Assembly (NCBI GenBank): GCA_020848935.1
Contig: JADLHF010000051.1
Coordinates: 1-38,437 of the forward strand
Direction: 5' to 3'
DNA: 38,437 nucleotides
Origin: Acetobacteraceae bacterium
GTDB lineage: Bacteria; Pseudomonadota; Alphaproteobacteria; Acetobacterales; Acetobacteraceae
The notes beneath the pieces were generated by a model. The model ran no database searches. It saw nothing but the letters and a program-made list of their open reading frames with translations, and was not told where the DNA came from. Of this stretch, positions 16,632-24,418 are shown one piece after another. Positions within the stretch are counted from its first letter, which is position 1, and every line of letters begins with the position of its first letter. The position numbers and the translations under genes are program-made.

Positions 16632-17114
16632 CGTATGCGCCGCGGTCCGGGTGGCCGAAATCCGGCGGTGCCGGGCCATGGGCACGGCGCAGCCCGGGCG
16701 CGTGCCGGCGGAGCGGGGCGGGGACGGGGGGACGGGGGGGGGGGGGCGCGCGGGGCGCGCGAGGCTGGCGGCGCGGGCGCGCGGGTGCGGGGCGCTGCAG
16801 GGAATGCGCCGGGACGGCCCGCGGGTGCGGGGGGTGGCGGCGCGACGTTCGGACGCAGGAGTACTGAACGCACGGGAGCGGGGGGCGGGGCGAAGGGCGC
16901 GCGGGCGCGGCGCGGGGATGGCGAGGGCGCCGGCCTGCCAGGCGGTGAAGAGGCGCTCCAGCGCGGCCAGGAGCCGGTCGAGCTGCTGGAGGATCAGCAG
17001 GATGAGGGCGTCGCGGGCCTGGACGCCAAGCGGGCGCGCCTCGTCCGCGGCACGCGCCGACAGGACGAGGGCCGCGCGCAGTTCGGCCAGGGGGTTGGCG
17101 GGTGCGACTGACAT
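16605..17114 (-). CDS. Hypothetical Pro/Arg-rich protein, possibly frameshifted
   Basis: An open frame of 169 codons. Its N-terminal 55 residues look protein-like: LAELRAALVLSARAADEARP followed by ARDALILLILQQLDRLLAAL and LFTAWQAGAL, an amphipathic and partly hydrophobic helical region. The remainder is Pro/Arg/Ala-rich without recognisable motif and crosses a run of 13 identical bases (16734-16746), so the downstream frame is uncertain. Its last codons run into the Zur-like palindrome. No good Shine-Dalgarno precedes the ATG at 17114. I do not recognise a function. Either this is a lineage-specific protein whose C terminus depends on the homopolymer length, or only the N-terminal part is real. 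Confidence 0.4.
   Translation of the reverse strand: MSVAPANPLAELRAALVLSARAADEARPLGVQARDALILLILQQLDRLLAALERLFTAWQAGALAIPAPRPRALRPAPRSRAFSTPASERRAATPRTRGPSRRIPCSAPHPRARAASLARPARPPPPVPPSPPRSAGTRPGCAVPMARHRRISATRTAAHTRIYNVTIS
16734..16746. repeat. Homopolymer of 13 G
   Basis: Thirteen consecutive G on the plus strand, preceded by GGGGGGAC, the longest homopolymer in the window. It lies inside the 3' half of the doubtful minus-strand ORF, where it reads as proline codons. Tracts of this length are prone to slipped-strand mispairing and also to sequencing or assembly error. Confidence 0.95.
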
Positions 17115-17165
17115 GGATGTTATTATCCACAACCGGAGAACCGCGCCAAGCGGAAAATGCCGGGG

Positions 17166-17549
17166 TCAGGGACGGGTGGTGGCGTGGCGGCGGACCCAGG
17201 CGATGAAGTCCTCGTCGGGGAGATCGCCGGCGGCCATGGTGAGGGTGGTGATGGTGGCTTCGACCTGGGGCGGATCGAATTCCATGCCGTTGAGGGCTAG
17301 GAACAGGACCAGGGCCATGAAGGCGGTGCGCTTGTTGCCGTCGATGAACGGGTGGTTGCGGGCGATGGCCAGGGCGTAGATGGCGCCGACCTCGGCGGAG
17401 TCGGGCTCGCCGTAAGCGGCGTGGTTGATCGGGCGGGCGAGGGCGCTGTCGAGCAGGCCGGAGTCGCGCAGGCCAGCGGCGCCGCCGTGGCGGGCGATCT
17501 GCTCGTCGTGGATGGCCAGGATGATCTCGCGTGACAGCCAAAGGGTCAC
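17166..17549 (-). CDS. doc: Doc-type (Fic/death-on-curing) toxin
   Basis: A 127-residue Fic-fold protein of the Doc class, the toxin of a type II toxin-antitoxin pair. The catalytic loop is HPFIDGNKRTA (His66, Asp70, Lys73), and the preceding helices carry the Doc hallmark GLRDSGLLDSALARP. P1 Doc phosphorylates EF-Tu; that activity is family knowledge and not shown here. The start is taken as the GTG at 17549, which overlaps the antitoxin stop codon by four bases (GTGA). An earlier in-frame start at 17579 would lie inside the antitoxin gene. The overlap implies translational coupling, so antitoxin is always made first. Confidence 0.92.
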   Translation of the reverse strand: MTLWLSREIILAIHDEQIARHGGAAGLRDSGLLDSALARPINHAAYGEPDSAEVGAIYALAIARNHPFIDGNKRTAFMALVLFLALNGMEFDPPQVEATITTLTMAAGDLPDEDFIAWVRRHATTRP

Positions 17550-17770
17550 TTGGCCAACTCGCGCAGGACATTGTGCCACTTCTTCATGAGGCCGCGGGCG
17601 ACCTCCATCTGGGCTTCGAAATCCGGGTCGGCGGTGGTCAGGCGGATGCCGTCCTCGGTTTCGATGGCGTGCAGGGTGTCGCCCTTGCCGACGCCGAGCT
17701 TGGCAAGCAGTTCCTTGGGGAGGATGACGCCGACCGAATTGCCGATGGCGGTGAGCTTGAGGATGGACAT
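17546..17770 (-). CDS. AbrB/MazE-type antitoxin partner of Doc
   Basis: A 74-residue antitoxin. Residues 1-45 are a swapped-hairpin AbrB/SpoVT DNA-binding domain (LTAIGNSVGVILPKELLAKL, then VGKGDTLHAIETEDGIRL). The C-terminal 30 residues (DFEAQMEVARGLMKKWHNVL and following) form the toxin-binding helix expected to cover the Doc active site. The ATG at 17770 is preceded by GGAG at 17777-17780 on the minus strand. The reading frame continues upstream to 18397 but crosses the promoter and other genes. It lies before the toxin and overlaps it, the usual order. Antitoxins of this class repress their own promoter, here probably the site at 17795-17823. Confidence 0.93.
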   Translation of the reverse strand: MSILKLTAIGNSVGVILPKELLAKLGVGKGDTLHAIETEDGIRLTTADPDFEAQMEVARGLMKKWHNVLRELAK

Positions 17771-17794
17771 GGCGGGGGCTCCGTGGATACGGGT

Positions 17795-17823
17795 ATTATA
17801 ACGGACTTCGGCCATGGCGACAA
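17795..17823 (-). promoter_or_regulatory. Sigma70 promoter of the AbrB-Doc operon
   Basis: On the minus strand TTGTCG (17818-17823) and a perfect TATAAT (17795-17800) are separated by exactly 17 bases. The -10 box lies about 25 bases before the antitoxin ATG, leaving room for a short leader with GGAG. It is one of the best consensus promoters in the window. Confidence 0.75.
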
Positions 17824-17881
17824 CAAGCAGGTAAGGCTGGCGGCTCCGTCTGCGCCAAAACATGGGCGCGGAGGGTGAGCC

Positions 17882-17921
17882 TTGATTACATCGGCGTTTC
17901 ACGTATATGGTTCTATGAAAC
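17882..17921 (+). promoter_or_regulatory. Candidate promoter with overlapping inverted repeat, upstream of the Xre-RES operon
   Basis: TTGATT (17882-17887) and TATATG (17904-17909) are 16 bases apart in an A/T-rich patch. An inverted repeat GTTTCA / TGAAAC (17896-17901 with 17916-17921) straddles the -10 box and the expected start site, and ACGTAT occurs twice nearby (17901 and 17925). The arrangement is what an autoregulatory antitoxin operator looks like, though binding is only inferred. Confidence 0.45.
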
Positions 17922-17941
17922 CTAAACGTATGAGACCTTCT

Positions 17942-18391
17942 ATGGTCGCCCAAATCCTCCCGTTTCCGAAGCCGACAGCGCTCCGTCCGTCGTTGATTGC
18001 GACTTACATCCGGCTTGGAGAGGCTCATCGGAAGCTCGCTGACCTCCATGCGGCAGGCCACTTCCCGGCGCAGCGGATCGTCGTCGAAGCCTCGCGCATC
18101 CGGCGTCAGCGCGACCTTGTTGCGGTGGTTCGGGATGCCGGTGGCGAAGTCGTCTTGGACCCCGAGGTTGCCGAGTTGGCCGCCCTGGGCCGGTTCAGGG
18201 GGCGGGCGCGTGGCGCGCCGTGGGCACTGCCGGACGGAGAGGGGCCGCTCGGTCCGGCGCATTTCCAGGCAGACGCGAGTGCCGACGTCATTGGGCAGAT
18301 AGCTCGCCTGGCGGTCGCAGAACGCGTCGCAGCGGTCCTCGCTCCCGCACATCATAGGGACTCGTCCGGACAAGAGGGGCAACAGTTGTGA
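17942..18391 (+). CDS. Hypothetical protein upstream of Xre-RES, possibly 3'-truncated
   Basis: A 149-residue protein with normal coding character: SLIATYIRLGEAHRKLADLH, PAQRIVVEASRIRRQRDLVA, VVLDPEVAELAALGRF, and DVIGQIARLAVAERV. I do not recognise a named family. The last residues (APAHHRDSSGQEGQQL) are polar and unlike the preceding alpha/beta-looking sequence, so the chain may be the N-terminal part of a longer ancestral protein. Its TGA overlaps the GTG start of the antitoxin gene (GTGA at 18388-18391), so it is probably translated in the same operon. The start is uncertain: in-frame ATGs occur at 17915, 17930 and 17942. The last is preferred because it lies after the predicted transcription start and has GAGA upstream. 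Confidence 0.6.
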   Translation: MVAQILPFPKPTALRPSLIATYIRLGEAHRKLADLHAAGHFPAQRIVVEASRIRRQRDLVAVVRDAGGEVVLDPEVAELAALGRFRGRARGAPWALPDGEGPLGPAHFQADASADVIGQIARLAVAERVAAVLAPAHHRDSSGQEGQQL

Positions 18392-18735
18392 GCGCAAAGG
18401 CGGGGGCGATGCCCCGGTACATCGACGATCTGAACGCGCTCGGGGGGCTTTCGGGGACGGATATCGCCAACATCGCCGATGTCTCCAAGGCGACGGTCTC
18501 GCGATGGAAGTCCGGCACGGTCAAACCGCAGCCCGATACCCAGCTTGTGCTGTCCGACCTGCATTACATCGTCCAACGTCTTTCCGAGTACTACAGCGCC
18601 GATGAGATCCGCACCTGGCTCTACGCGCGTCATCCGCAGCTCGATGGGCAGCGGGCCATAGATCTGATCAACCAGAACCGGTCGGGGGATATTCTGAGCA
18701 TCCTCGATCGGTTGGACTCGGACGTGTATCTCTAG
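18388..18735 (+). CDS. Xre/MbcA/ParS-family antitoxin of a RES toxin
   Basis: A 115-residue antitoxin. A helix-turn-helix lies in SGTDIANIADVSKATVSRWK (residues about 22-41). The C-terminal MbcA/ParS/Xre toxin-binding region contains DEIRTWLYARHPQLDGQRAI and ends SILDRLDSDVYL, characteristic of antitoxins paired with RES toxins. The GTG at 18388 overlaps the upstream stop codon and has AGAGGGG 8 bases upstream. An ATG at 18409 is the alternative. The RES toxin gene follows after three bases. It probably represses its own operon through the inverted repeat near 17896-17921. Confidence 0.92.
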   Translation: MSAKAGAMPRYIDDLNALGGLSGTDIANIADVSKATVSRWKSGTVKPQPDTQLVLSDLHYIVQRLSEYYSADEIRTWLYARHPQLDGQRAIDLINQNRSGDILSILDRLDSDVYL

Positions 18736-18738
18736 CGG

Positions 18739-19317
18739 ATGACCGCGGCCCGCGCCCCACGCGACAACCGTCTGCTCGACGCCGTTGAGGCGCTGCCGTG
18801 GGAGGCCTGGAGCGGACCGGTCTGGCGCGTGGTGCGCGAAGGGCGCGACCCGACGCAGTGCAGCGCGGTCGGCGGCCGTTGGGATGATCGCAGCTTCGAG
18901 GTCCTCTACACCTCGACGCATGCGGATGGGGCGCGCGCCGAGATGTTCTTCCACCTGAGCCGCGGCCAGCCCGTCATTCCCTCCCAGGTGCGCTATGGCC
19001 TGCACGAGCTTCGCGTCACGCTCGATTCATGTGTGCGCATGGCATCGCTGGAGGTGCTGGCGGGGCTTGGCCTCAAGTCCAGCGGCTTTGGTCAGTTGGC
19101 CTACAGCGAGAGGCAGATCGAGTATCCGCGCACGCAGGAGATCGCCGAGGCAGCGCATTTCCACGGCCGCGACGGATTGGTCGTGCCGAGCGCGCGCTCG
19201 GTCCATCCCAACCTGGTGGTATTCTGCGGCGCCGCCGGGCCGGGGGCGATCGAGGTTGTGCGCGACCATGGGATCGTTGATTGGACTGCCTGGCGGAGCG
19301 CGCGGCGCGACGCCTGA
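18739..19317 (+). CDS. RES-domain toxin (NAD+-degrading type)
   Basis: A 192-residue RES-domain protein named for conserved Arg, Glu and Ser: Arg in GPVWRVV, a Tyr in VLYTS, Glu in ARAEMFFHL, and Ser in VVPSARS. Characterised RES toxins (for example the Pseudomonas putida and Mycobacterium tuberculosis MbcT relatives) destroy NAD+. That activity is inferred here from family and operon partner. The ATG at 18739 lies three bases after the antitoxin stop. The operon ends just before a double-hairpin repeat at the convergent end of hslU. Confidence 0.92.
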   Translation: MTAARAPRDNRLLDAVEALPWEAWSGPVWRVVREGRDPTQCSAVGGRWDDRSFEVLYTSTHADGARAEMFFHLSRGQPVIPSQVRYGLHELRVTLDSCVRMASLEVLAGLGLKSSGFGQLAYSERQIEYPRTQEIAEAAHFHGRDGLVVPSARSVHPNLVVFCGAAGPGAIEVVRDHGIVDWTAWRSARRDA

Positions 19318-19353
19318 GCATGCGGCATGACCGGCGCCGGTGCGAATGTTCAG

Positions 19354-19397
19354 CGGGTCCAGGGGCTCGGCCCCTGGCGGGTCTGGGCGGAGCCCAG
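19354..19397. repeat. GC-rich double-hairpin repeat (copy A)
   Basis: Two adjacent perfect stems, CCAGGGGCTCGGCCCCTGG (19359-19377) and CTGGGC-GGA-GCCCAG (19383-19397), joined by CGGGT. The complement matches the left half of the element at 26346-26388 with compensatory stem changes. It lies in the 94-base gap between the converging RES toxin and hslU genes and may double as a bidirectional terminator. Confidence 0.8.
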
Positions 19398-19411
19398 TCC
19401 TGCTTTCTGCC

Positions 19412-20728
19412 CTACAGGATGAATCGGCTGAGGTCGCCCTTCTGCGCCAACGGCGCGACCTTCTCCCGAACGTAAGCGGCATCGACCACCGTGCTCTGGC
19501 CGTGGCGGTCGCTGGCGCTGAAGGAGATTTCTTCCAGCAGGCGTTCCAGCACGGTGTGCAGGCGGCGGGCGCCGATGTTTTCGACGCGGTCGTTGATATC
19601 GGCGGCGAGGTCGGCCAGGGCGTCGATGGCGTCTTCGGCGAAGCTGAGGTCGAGGCCTTCGGTGCCCATCAGGGCGCGGTATTGCTTGATCAGGCTGTGT
19701 TCGGGTTCGACCAGGATGCGGCGCAGGTCGTCGCGCGAGAGTGGGGCGAGTTCCACGCGGATCGGCAGGCGGCCTTGCAGTTCCGGCAGCAGGTCGGCGG
19801 GTTTGGAGAGGTGGAAGGCGCCGCTGGCGATGAACAGGATGTGGTCGGTCTTCACCGGGCCGTGCTTGGTGGCGACCGTGGTGCCTTCGATCAGCGGCAG
19901 CAGGTCGCGCTGGACGCCTTCGCGGGAGACGTCGCCGCCGCGGATGCCGCCTTCGCTGCTGCGGGCGATCTTGTCGATCTCGTCGAGGAAGACGATGCCG
20001 TTGGCCTCGACATGGGCGACGGCGTCCTTGGCGAGGCGGTCATTGTCCAGCAGCTTGTCGGCCTCCTCGCGCTCCAGCGCGGTGCGCGCGGCATCGACGC
20101 GCAGCTTGCGGGGGGTGGGGCGGCCGCCCAGCATGCCCTTCATCATCTCGCCGAGGTTGATCATCTGGCCCGGCGGCATGCCGGGCATGTCGAACTGGCC
20201 GATCGGGCTGGGGCCGGCTTCCACCAGGCTGATCTCGATTTCCTTGTCCTCGAAATCGCCGTTGCGCAGCATGCGGCGGAACTTGCTCTTGGTATCCGCG
20301 CTGGCGTGCTCGCCGGTGAGCGCATCGACCAGGCGTTCCTCGGCGGCGAGCTCGGCCTTGGCCTGGACATCGCGGCGGCTGGCGTCGCGCAGCATGGTGA
20401 TGCTGATCTCGACGAGGTCGCGGACGATCGATTCCACGTCGCGGCCGACATAGCCGACCTCGGTGAACTTGGTGGCCTCCACCTTGAGGAACGGCGCCTG
20501 GGCGAGCCTGGCCAGGCGGCGGGCGATCTCGGTCTTGCCGCAGCCGGTGGGGCCGATCATCAGGATGTTCTTCGGCACCACCTCCTCGCGCATCGCCTCG
20601 GGCAACTGCTGCCGGCGCCAGCGATTGCGCAGGGCTATCGCCACCGCCCGCTTGGCATCGTTCTGCCCGACGATGAAGCGATCCAGCTCGGAGACGATCT
20701 CACGGGGGGAATAGGTCGGGGTTTCCAT
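19412..20728 (-). CDS. hslU: HslU, ATPase/unfoldase of the HslVU protease
   Basis: A 438-residue AAA+ unfoldase forming hexameric rings that feed substrates to HslV. It opens with [20 protein letters not shown] and shows Walker [10 protein letters not shown], the pore motif GYVGRDVES, the acidic intermediate (I) domain, Walker B IVFLDEID, and the conserved C terminus ending RFIL. Length and ends match the family. In the usual operon hslV precedes hslU; here the 84 bases between them are almost entirely an A/T-rich hairpin repeat. Heat-shock control is usual for the pair. Confidence 0.97.
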   Translation of the reverse strand: METPTYSPREIVSELDRFIVGQNDAKRAVAIALRNRWRRQQLPEAMREEVVPKNILMIGPTGCGKTEIARRLARLAQAPFLKVEATKFTEVGYVGRDVESIVRDLVEISITMLRDASRRDVQAKAELAAEERLVDALTGEHASADTKSKFRRMLRNGDFEDKEIEISLVEAGPSPIGQFDMPGMPPGQMINLGEMMKGMLGGRPTPRKLRVDAARTALEREEADKLLDNDRLAKDAVAHVEANGIVFLDEIDKIARSSEGGIRGGDVSREGVQRDLLPLIEGTTVATKHGPVKTDHILFIASGAFHLSKPADLLPELQGRLPIRVELAPLSRDDLRRILVEPEHSLIKQYRALMGTEGLDLSFAEDAIDALADLAADINDRVENIGARRLHTVLERLLEEISFSASDRHGQSTVVDAAYVREKVAPLAQKGDLSRFIL

Positions 20729-20745
20729 ACGGATATCCTAAATGA

Positions 20746-20812
20746 ATGAAAGTTTTTTGCTTCTTTTTTTCAAAAAAGAAGTTCTTTCTTGAAAGAAAGA
20801 ACCAAAGAACTT
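20746..20812. repeat. A/T-rich hairpin element (locus 3), within hslVU
   Basis: Two consecutive stems: CTTCTTTTTT with AAAAAAGAAG (20760-20781), and GTTCTTTCTT with AAGAAAGAAC (20781-20790 with 20793-20802). They are bounded by AAAGTTTTTTG on the left and CAAAGAACTTTT on the right. It shares the arm sequence with the elements at 1632, 4421, 28325 and 29589. It begins immediately after the hslV stop codon on the minus strand and ends 17 bases before the hslU start. Confidence 0.85.
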
Positions 20813-21379
20813 TTATCCGCCAAGCGTCTCCACGATCACCGAATGGTTGGTGTAGACGCAGATATCGGCGGCGATCTTCATGGCGCGGCGGGCGACTTCC
20901 TCGGCGCCCAGGCCATCCACCGCCATCAGCGCCCGCGCGGCCGCGAGGGCGAAGTTGCCGCCGGAGCCGATGGCGATCACCCCGTCCTCCGGCTCCAGCA
21001 CGTCGCCATTGCCGGTGAGGGTGAAGGAGCGGTCCCGGTCGGCCACCGCCATCATCGCCTCCAGCCGGCGCAGGTAGCGGTCGGTGCGCCAGTCCTTGGC
21101 CAGTTCCACGCAGGCGCGTTCCAGCTGGCTGGGGAAGCGCTCCAGCTTGGCCTCCAGGCGTTCGAGCAGGGTGAAGGCGTCGGCCGTGGCGCCGGCGAAG
21201 CCGGCCAGCACGCCGCCGTCGGTGCCGATGCGGCGCACCTTGCGGGCGTTGCCCTTGATGACGGTGTTGCCAAGGCTGACCTGGCCATCGCCGGCCATCG
21301 CCACGCGCCCGTCGCGACGGACGCAGAGGATGGTGGTGCCGTGCCAGCCGACGGGGTCGTGGGGGGTTGGGTGCTGCAT
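20813..21379 (-). CDS. hslV: HslV, peptidase subunit of the HslVU protease
   Basis: A 188-residue proteasome-like threonine peptidase. After a short propeptide ([14 protein letters not shown]) the mature enzyme starts with the catalytic threonine in [20 protein letters not shown]. The family segments [26 protein letters not shown] and [15 protein letters not shown] are present. The ATG at 21379 is chosen for correct propeptide length; the longer open frame to 21508 overlaps the divergent hisB promoter region. No Shine-Dalgarno precedes it, and the best promoter candidate lies so close that the message could be leaderless. Confidence 0.96.
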   Translation of the reverse strand: MQHPTPHDPVGWHGTTILCVRRDGRVAMAGDGQVSLGNTVIKGNARKVRRIGTDGGVLAGFAGATADAFTLLERLEAKLERFPSQLERACVELAKDWRTDRYLRRLEAMMAVADRDRSFTLTGNGDVLEPEDGVIAIGSGGNFALAAARALMAVDGLGAEEVARRAMKIAADICVYTNHSVIVETLGG

Positions 21380-21388
21380 GACGGACTC

Positions 21389-21417
21389 AAATGGCCCGCC
21401 ACGCCTGACAGGGCAAG
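21389..21417 (-). promoter_or_regulatory. Possible heat-shock (sigma32-like) promoter of hslVU
   Basis: On the minus strand CTTGCC (21412-21417) and CCATTT (21389-21394) are 17 bases apart. They resemble the CTTG and CCATNT parts of alphaproteobacterial heat-shock promoters. The -10 box ends only 9 bases before the hslV ATG, so a transcript from here would have almost no leader. This makes the assignment tentative. Confidence 0.3.
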
Positions 21418-21492
21418 ACTTTGCGGCAGGACAGGGCGGGCGGGGGGCAGCAATGAATTGCCGGGGGGCGGCGTTGGCGCTAAGGGACGGCC

Positions 21493-22083
21493 ATGTCCCG
21501 CACCGCAACCCTGACCCGCGCCACCTCGGAGACCGAGATTTCGCTCAGCCTGGCGCTGGACGGGTCCGGCCGGGCGGAGATCGCCACCGGCATCGGCTTC
21601 CTGGACCACATGCTGACCGCGCTGGCGCGGCATGCGCTGTTCGACCTCACCGTGGTGGCGAAGGGCGACCTGCACATCGATTTCCACCACACCACCGAGG
21701 ATGTGGGCATCGTGCTGGGGCGCGCGCTGGCCCAGGCGCTGGGCGAGAAGCGCGGGATACGGCGGTTCGGCCATGCGCTGGTGCCGATGGACGAGGCGCT
21801 GGCGGAGGCGGCGATCGACATCTCCGGGCGGCCCTACCTCGCCTGGTCGGTGGCGTTCGCGCGCGACAAGGTGGGCGAAATGGACACCGAGCTGTTCGAG
21901 GAATTCTTCCGCGCCTTCGCCATGAATGCCCTGCTGACCCTGCACGTCACCCAGAAGGCCGGCACCAACGCCCACCACGTCGCCGAGGCGTGCTTCAAGG
22001 CCCTGGCCCGCGCCCTGCGCATGGCGGTGGAGGCCGACCCGCGGGTGGGCGATGCCATTCCCTCCACCAAGGGCGCGCTGTGA
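21493..22083 (+). CDS. hisB: Imidazoleglycerol-phosphate dehydratase HisB
   Basis: A 196-residue monofunctional dehydratase, sixth step of histidine synthesis. The two metal-binding signatures are visible as HHTTEDVG and [10 protein letters not shown], along with GIGFLDHML and [16 protein letters not shown] at 21482-21487 supports the ATG at 21493. The gene heads a long histidine operon and is divergent from hslV. The stop codon overlaps the following DUF2628 start (GTGA). Confidence 0.97.
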   Translation: MSRTATLTRATSETEISLSLALDGSGRAEIATGIGFLDHMLTALARHALFDLTVVAKGDLHIDFHHTTEDVGIVLGRALAQALGEKRGIRRFGHALVPMDEALAEAAIDISGRPYLAWSVAFARDKVGEMDTELFEEFFRAFAMNALLTLHVTQKAGTNAHHVAEACFKALARALRMAVEADPRVGDAIPSTKGAL

Positions 22084-22475
22084 CCAGTTGGAGCGTCCAC
22101 GTCCGCGACGGCCAGCCGGTGGTGCTGGTGGCGGACCGTTTCAGCCTGGCGGCCGCCCTGTTCGGCCCGCTCTGGCTGCTGCTGCACGGTGCGTGGATCC
22201 CGGCGGTGCTGCTGGGCTGCGCCTGGGTGGCGGCGGCGCTGCTGGTTCCCGCCGCGCTGCTGCCGGCGGCGGCCTTCGGCCTGGCGTGGTTCGCCGGCCT
22301 GGCCGGACGCGATTTGCGCCGCTGGGCCCTGGCGCGGCGCGGCTGGCGCGAAGCCCATGTGGTGGTGGCGCCGGGCGAGGACGCCGCACTGGCGCGGCTG
22401 CTGCGCTTCCACCCCGCGCTGGCCGCGGGCGAAATGCCGCGGCGCGCCCGGGTTGCGGCCAAGGTCGCGGCATGA
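22080..22475 (+). CDS. DUF2628-family membrane protein in the histidine operon
   Basis: A 131-residue protein of unknown function, starting at a GTG inside the hisB stop (22080). Residues about 20-70 are strongly hydrophobic ([20 protein letters not shown] and then [20 protein letters not shown]), consistent with two membrane helices. The C-terminal half is Arg-rich and cytoplasmic-looking. DUF2628 genes are commonly found between hisB and hisH in alphaproteobacteria, with no established role. The stop overlaps the hisH start (ATGA at 22472). The frame extends upstream over hisB but only this part is coding. Confidence 0.85.
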   Translation: MTSWSVHVRDGQPVVLVADRFSLAAALFGPLWLLLHGAWIPAVLLGCAWVAAALLVPAALLPAAAFGLAWFAGLAGRDLRRWALARRGWREAHVVVAPGEDAALARLLRFHPALAAGEMPRRARVAAKVAA

Positions 22476-23116
22476 AGGTCGCGGTTGTCGATTACGGCAG
22501 CGGCAACCTGGCCTCGGCCTCGCGCGCGCTGGCGCTGGCGGCCTCCCGGCTGGGCCTGGCCGCCGAGATCGCCGTCACCGCCGACCCGGCCGCGGTGGCG
22601 GCGGCGGATCGCATCGTCCTGCCCGGCCAGGGGGCCTTCGCCGACTGCGCCCGCGGCCTGGGCGCGATTGCCGGGCTGCGCGATGCGGTGCTGCGCGCCA
22701 CGCACAGCGGCACGCCGTTCCTCGGCATCTGCGTCGGCATGCAGCTGATGGCCGAGCGCGGGCTGGAGCATGGCGTCACCCCCGGCTTCGGCTGGATCGC
22801 CGGCGAGATCGCCGCCATGGCCCCGCCGCCCTGCCTCCGCCTGCCGCAGATGGGCTGGAACGAGCTGGGCTTCACCCCCGGCGCCCATCCGCTGCTGGAC
22901 GGCCTGGCACCCGGCGACCACGCCTATTTCGTGCACAGCTACGCCCTGGCCGGCGGCCATGCGGCGCAATGCATCGCCACCACCGACTATGGCGGCCCGG
23001 TCGTGGCCATGGTGGCGCACCGCAACCGCGCCGGCACCCAGTTCCATGTCGAGAAAAGCCAGGAGGTCGGCCTGCGCATCCTGGCCAACTTCCTGTGCTG
23101 GAGGCCGGCGCCATGA
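22472..23116 (+). CDS. hisH: Imidazole glycerol phosphate synthase, glutaminase subunit HisH
   Basis: A 214-residue class I glutamine amidotransferase that supplies ammonia to HisF. The nucleophile lies in [11 protein letters not shown], and the His-Glu pair is in QFHVEKSQ (the usual motif is QFHPEKSQ, so Pro is Val). The N terminus [15 protein letters not shown] and the PQMGWNEL segment are typical. Overlapping codons on both sides (ATGA with DUF2628, ATGA with the GNAT gene) show tight translational coupling. Confidence 0.97.
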   Translation: MKVAVVDYGSGNLASASRALALAASRLGLAAEIAVTADPAAVAAADRIVLPGQGAFADCARGLGAIAGLRDAVLRATHSGTPFLGICVGMQLMAERGLEHGVTPGFGWIAGEIAAMAPPPCLRLPQMGWNELGFTPGAHPLLDGLAPGDHAYFVHSYALAGGHAAQCIATTDYGGPVVAMVAHRNRAGTQFHVEKSQEVGLRILANFLCWRPAP

Positions 23117-23676
23117 GCGTGGACGACCCGCGCGAGCATCAGGCGGTCATCACCGTCGAACGCCTGGAGGAACTCTCCGACAACGACCTCGCCAGCCTGT
23201 GCGAGGCCGCCGACGCCGCGATCATCGATGGCGGCGGCTTCGGGTGGGTCAACCCGCCCGGCCGCCAGGCGCTGGAGCGCTATTTCCGTGGCGTGCTGCT
23301 GGTGCCGGAACGCGCGCTGTTCGGCGCGCGGCTGGACGGCGAGCTGGTCGGCTCCGCCCAGCTCGTGCGCCCGCCGCGCAACAACGAGGCCCAGGCCTTC
23401 GCCGCCCAGGTCATGCACAGCTTCGTCGCCCCGTACGCCCGCGGCCACGGCGTGGCGCGGCTGCTGATGCAGCGGGTGGAGGAAGGCGCCCGTGCCCTGG
23501 GCTACCAGGTGCTGAACCTGGACGTGCGCGCCACCCAGGACGCCGCGATCGCGCTGTACGACAGCATGGGATACCTGCGCTGGGGCGAACACCCGTTCTA
23601 TGCGCGGGTCCACGGCGAGACGGTGCGCGGTTTCTTCTACTACAAGCTGCTGCAGGCCGGGGGGCGCATCGGCTGA
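23113..23676 (+). CDS. GNAT-family N-acetyltransferase inserted in the histidine operon
   Basis: A 187-residue single GNAT domain. The acetyl-CoA loop is [19 protein letters not shown] (R/GxGxA type). It is followed by the motif-B region [20 protein letters not shown] and a closing [11 protein letters not shown]. The ATG at 23113 overlaps the hisH stop and its own stop overlaps the hisA start (TGATG at 23674-23678), so it is fully embedded in the operon. The substrate is unknown; context might suggest a small amine, an amino acid or protein acetylation, but nothing in the sequence decides this. Confidence 0.9.
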   Translation: MSVDDPREHQAVITVERLEELSDNDLASLCEAADAAIIDGGGFGWVNPPGRQALERYFRGVLLVPERALFGARLDGELVGSAQLVRPPRNNEAQAFAAQVMHSFVAPYARGHGVARLLMQRVEEGARALGYQVLNLDVRATQDAAIALYDSMGYLRWGEHPFYARVHGETVRGFFYYKLLQAGGRIG

Positions 23677-24416
23677 TGGCGCTGACGCTCTACCCCGCCA
23701 TCGACCTCAAGGACGGCGCCTGCGTGCGGCTGCGGCGCGGCGCGATGGACGATGCCACGGTCTATTCGGCCGATCCCGGCGCCCAGGCGCGCGCCTGGCA
23801 GGAGGCCGGCTGCGCCTGGGTGCATGTGGTGGACCTGAATGGCGCCTTCGCCGGCCGCTCGGTCAACGGCGCCTCGGTGCGCGCCATCCTGGCCGCCGTC
23901 ACCATCCCGGTGCAGCTCGGCGGCGGCATCCGCGACATGGCCGCCATCGCCGCCTGGATCGAGGCCGGCATCCGGCGCGTCATCCTCGGCAGCGCCGCGG
24001 CCAAGCACCCCGCCCTGGTGCGCCAGGCCTGCGCCGCCTTTCCCGGCCGGATCGCCGTCGGCATCGACGCGCGCGACGGCATGGTGGCCACCGAGGGCTG
24101 GGCCGAAACCTCCACCCTTGCGGCCGAGGAGCTGGCGCTGCGCTTCGAGGATGCCGGGGTGGCCGCGATCGTCTTCACCGATATCGGCCGCGACGGCATG
24201 CTGGGCGGGCTGAACCTGGACCGGACCCTGGCGCTGGCCGCGCGCATCGCCACCCCGGTGATCGCCTCGGGCGGCGTGGGCACGCTGGGCGACATCATCG
24301 CGCTGCGCGACCGGGCCGCAACCGCAACCGGCAGGATCGACGGCGTGATCGTCGGCCGCGCGCTGTACGACGGCCGCGTGGACCCCGCCGAGGCGTTGCG
24401 CGCGCTGGCCGCCTGA
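23676..24416 (+). CDS. hisA: ProFAR isomerase HisA
   Basis: A 246-residue (beta/alpha)8 isomerase for the fourth step of histidine synthesis. Catalytic aspartates are seen in [15 protein letters not shown] (strand 1) and [10 protein letters not shown] (strand 5). Phosphate-binding loops appear as LGGGIRD and [11 protein letters not shown]. The ATG shares bases with the upstream GNAT stop codon. A 70-base gap with a degenerate repeat follows before hisF. Confidence 0.97.
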   Translation: MALTLYPAIDLKDGACVRLRRGAMDDATVYSADPGAQARAWQEAGCAWVHVVDLNGAFAGRSVNGASVRAILAAVTIPVQLGGGIRDMAAIAAWIEAGIRRVILGSAAAKHPALVRQACAAFPGRIAVGIDARDGMVATEGWAETSTLAAEELALRFEDAGVAAIVFTDIGRDGMLGGLNLDRTLALAARIATPVIASGGVGTLGDIIALRDRAATATGRIDGVIVGRALYDGRVDPAEALRALAA

Positions 24417-24418
24417 CC

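Noticed and set aside
16635-17111. Plus-strand frame rich in Gly and Arg before the Doc gene
   Set aside because: Low-complexity translation of the G-rich tract region, without a ribosome-binding site or motif; the opposite strand has the more protein-like N terminus.
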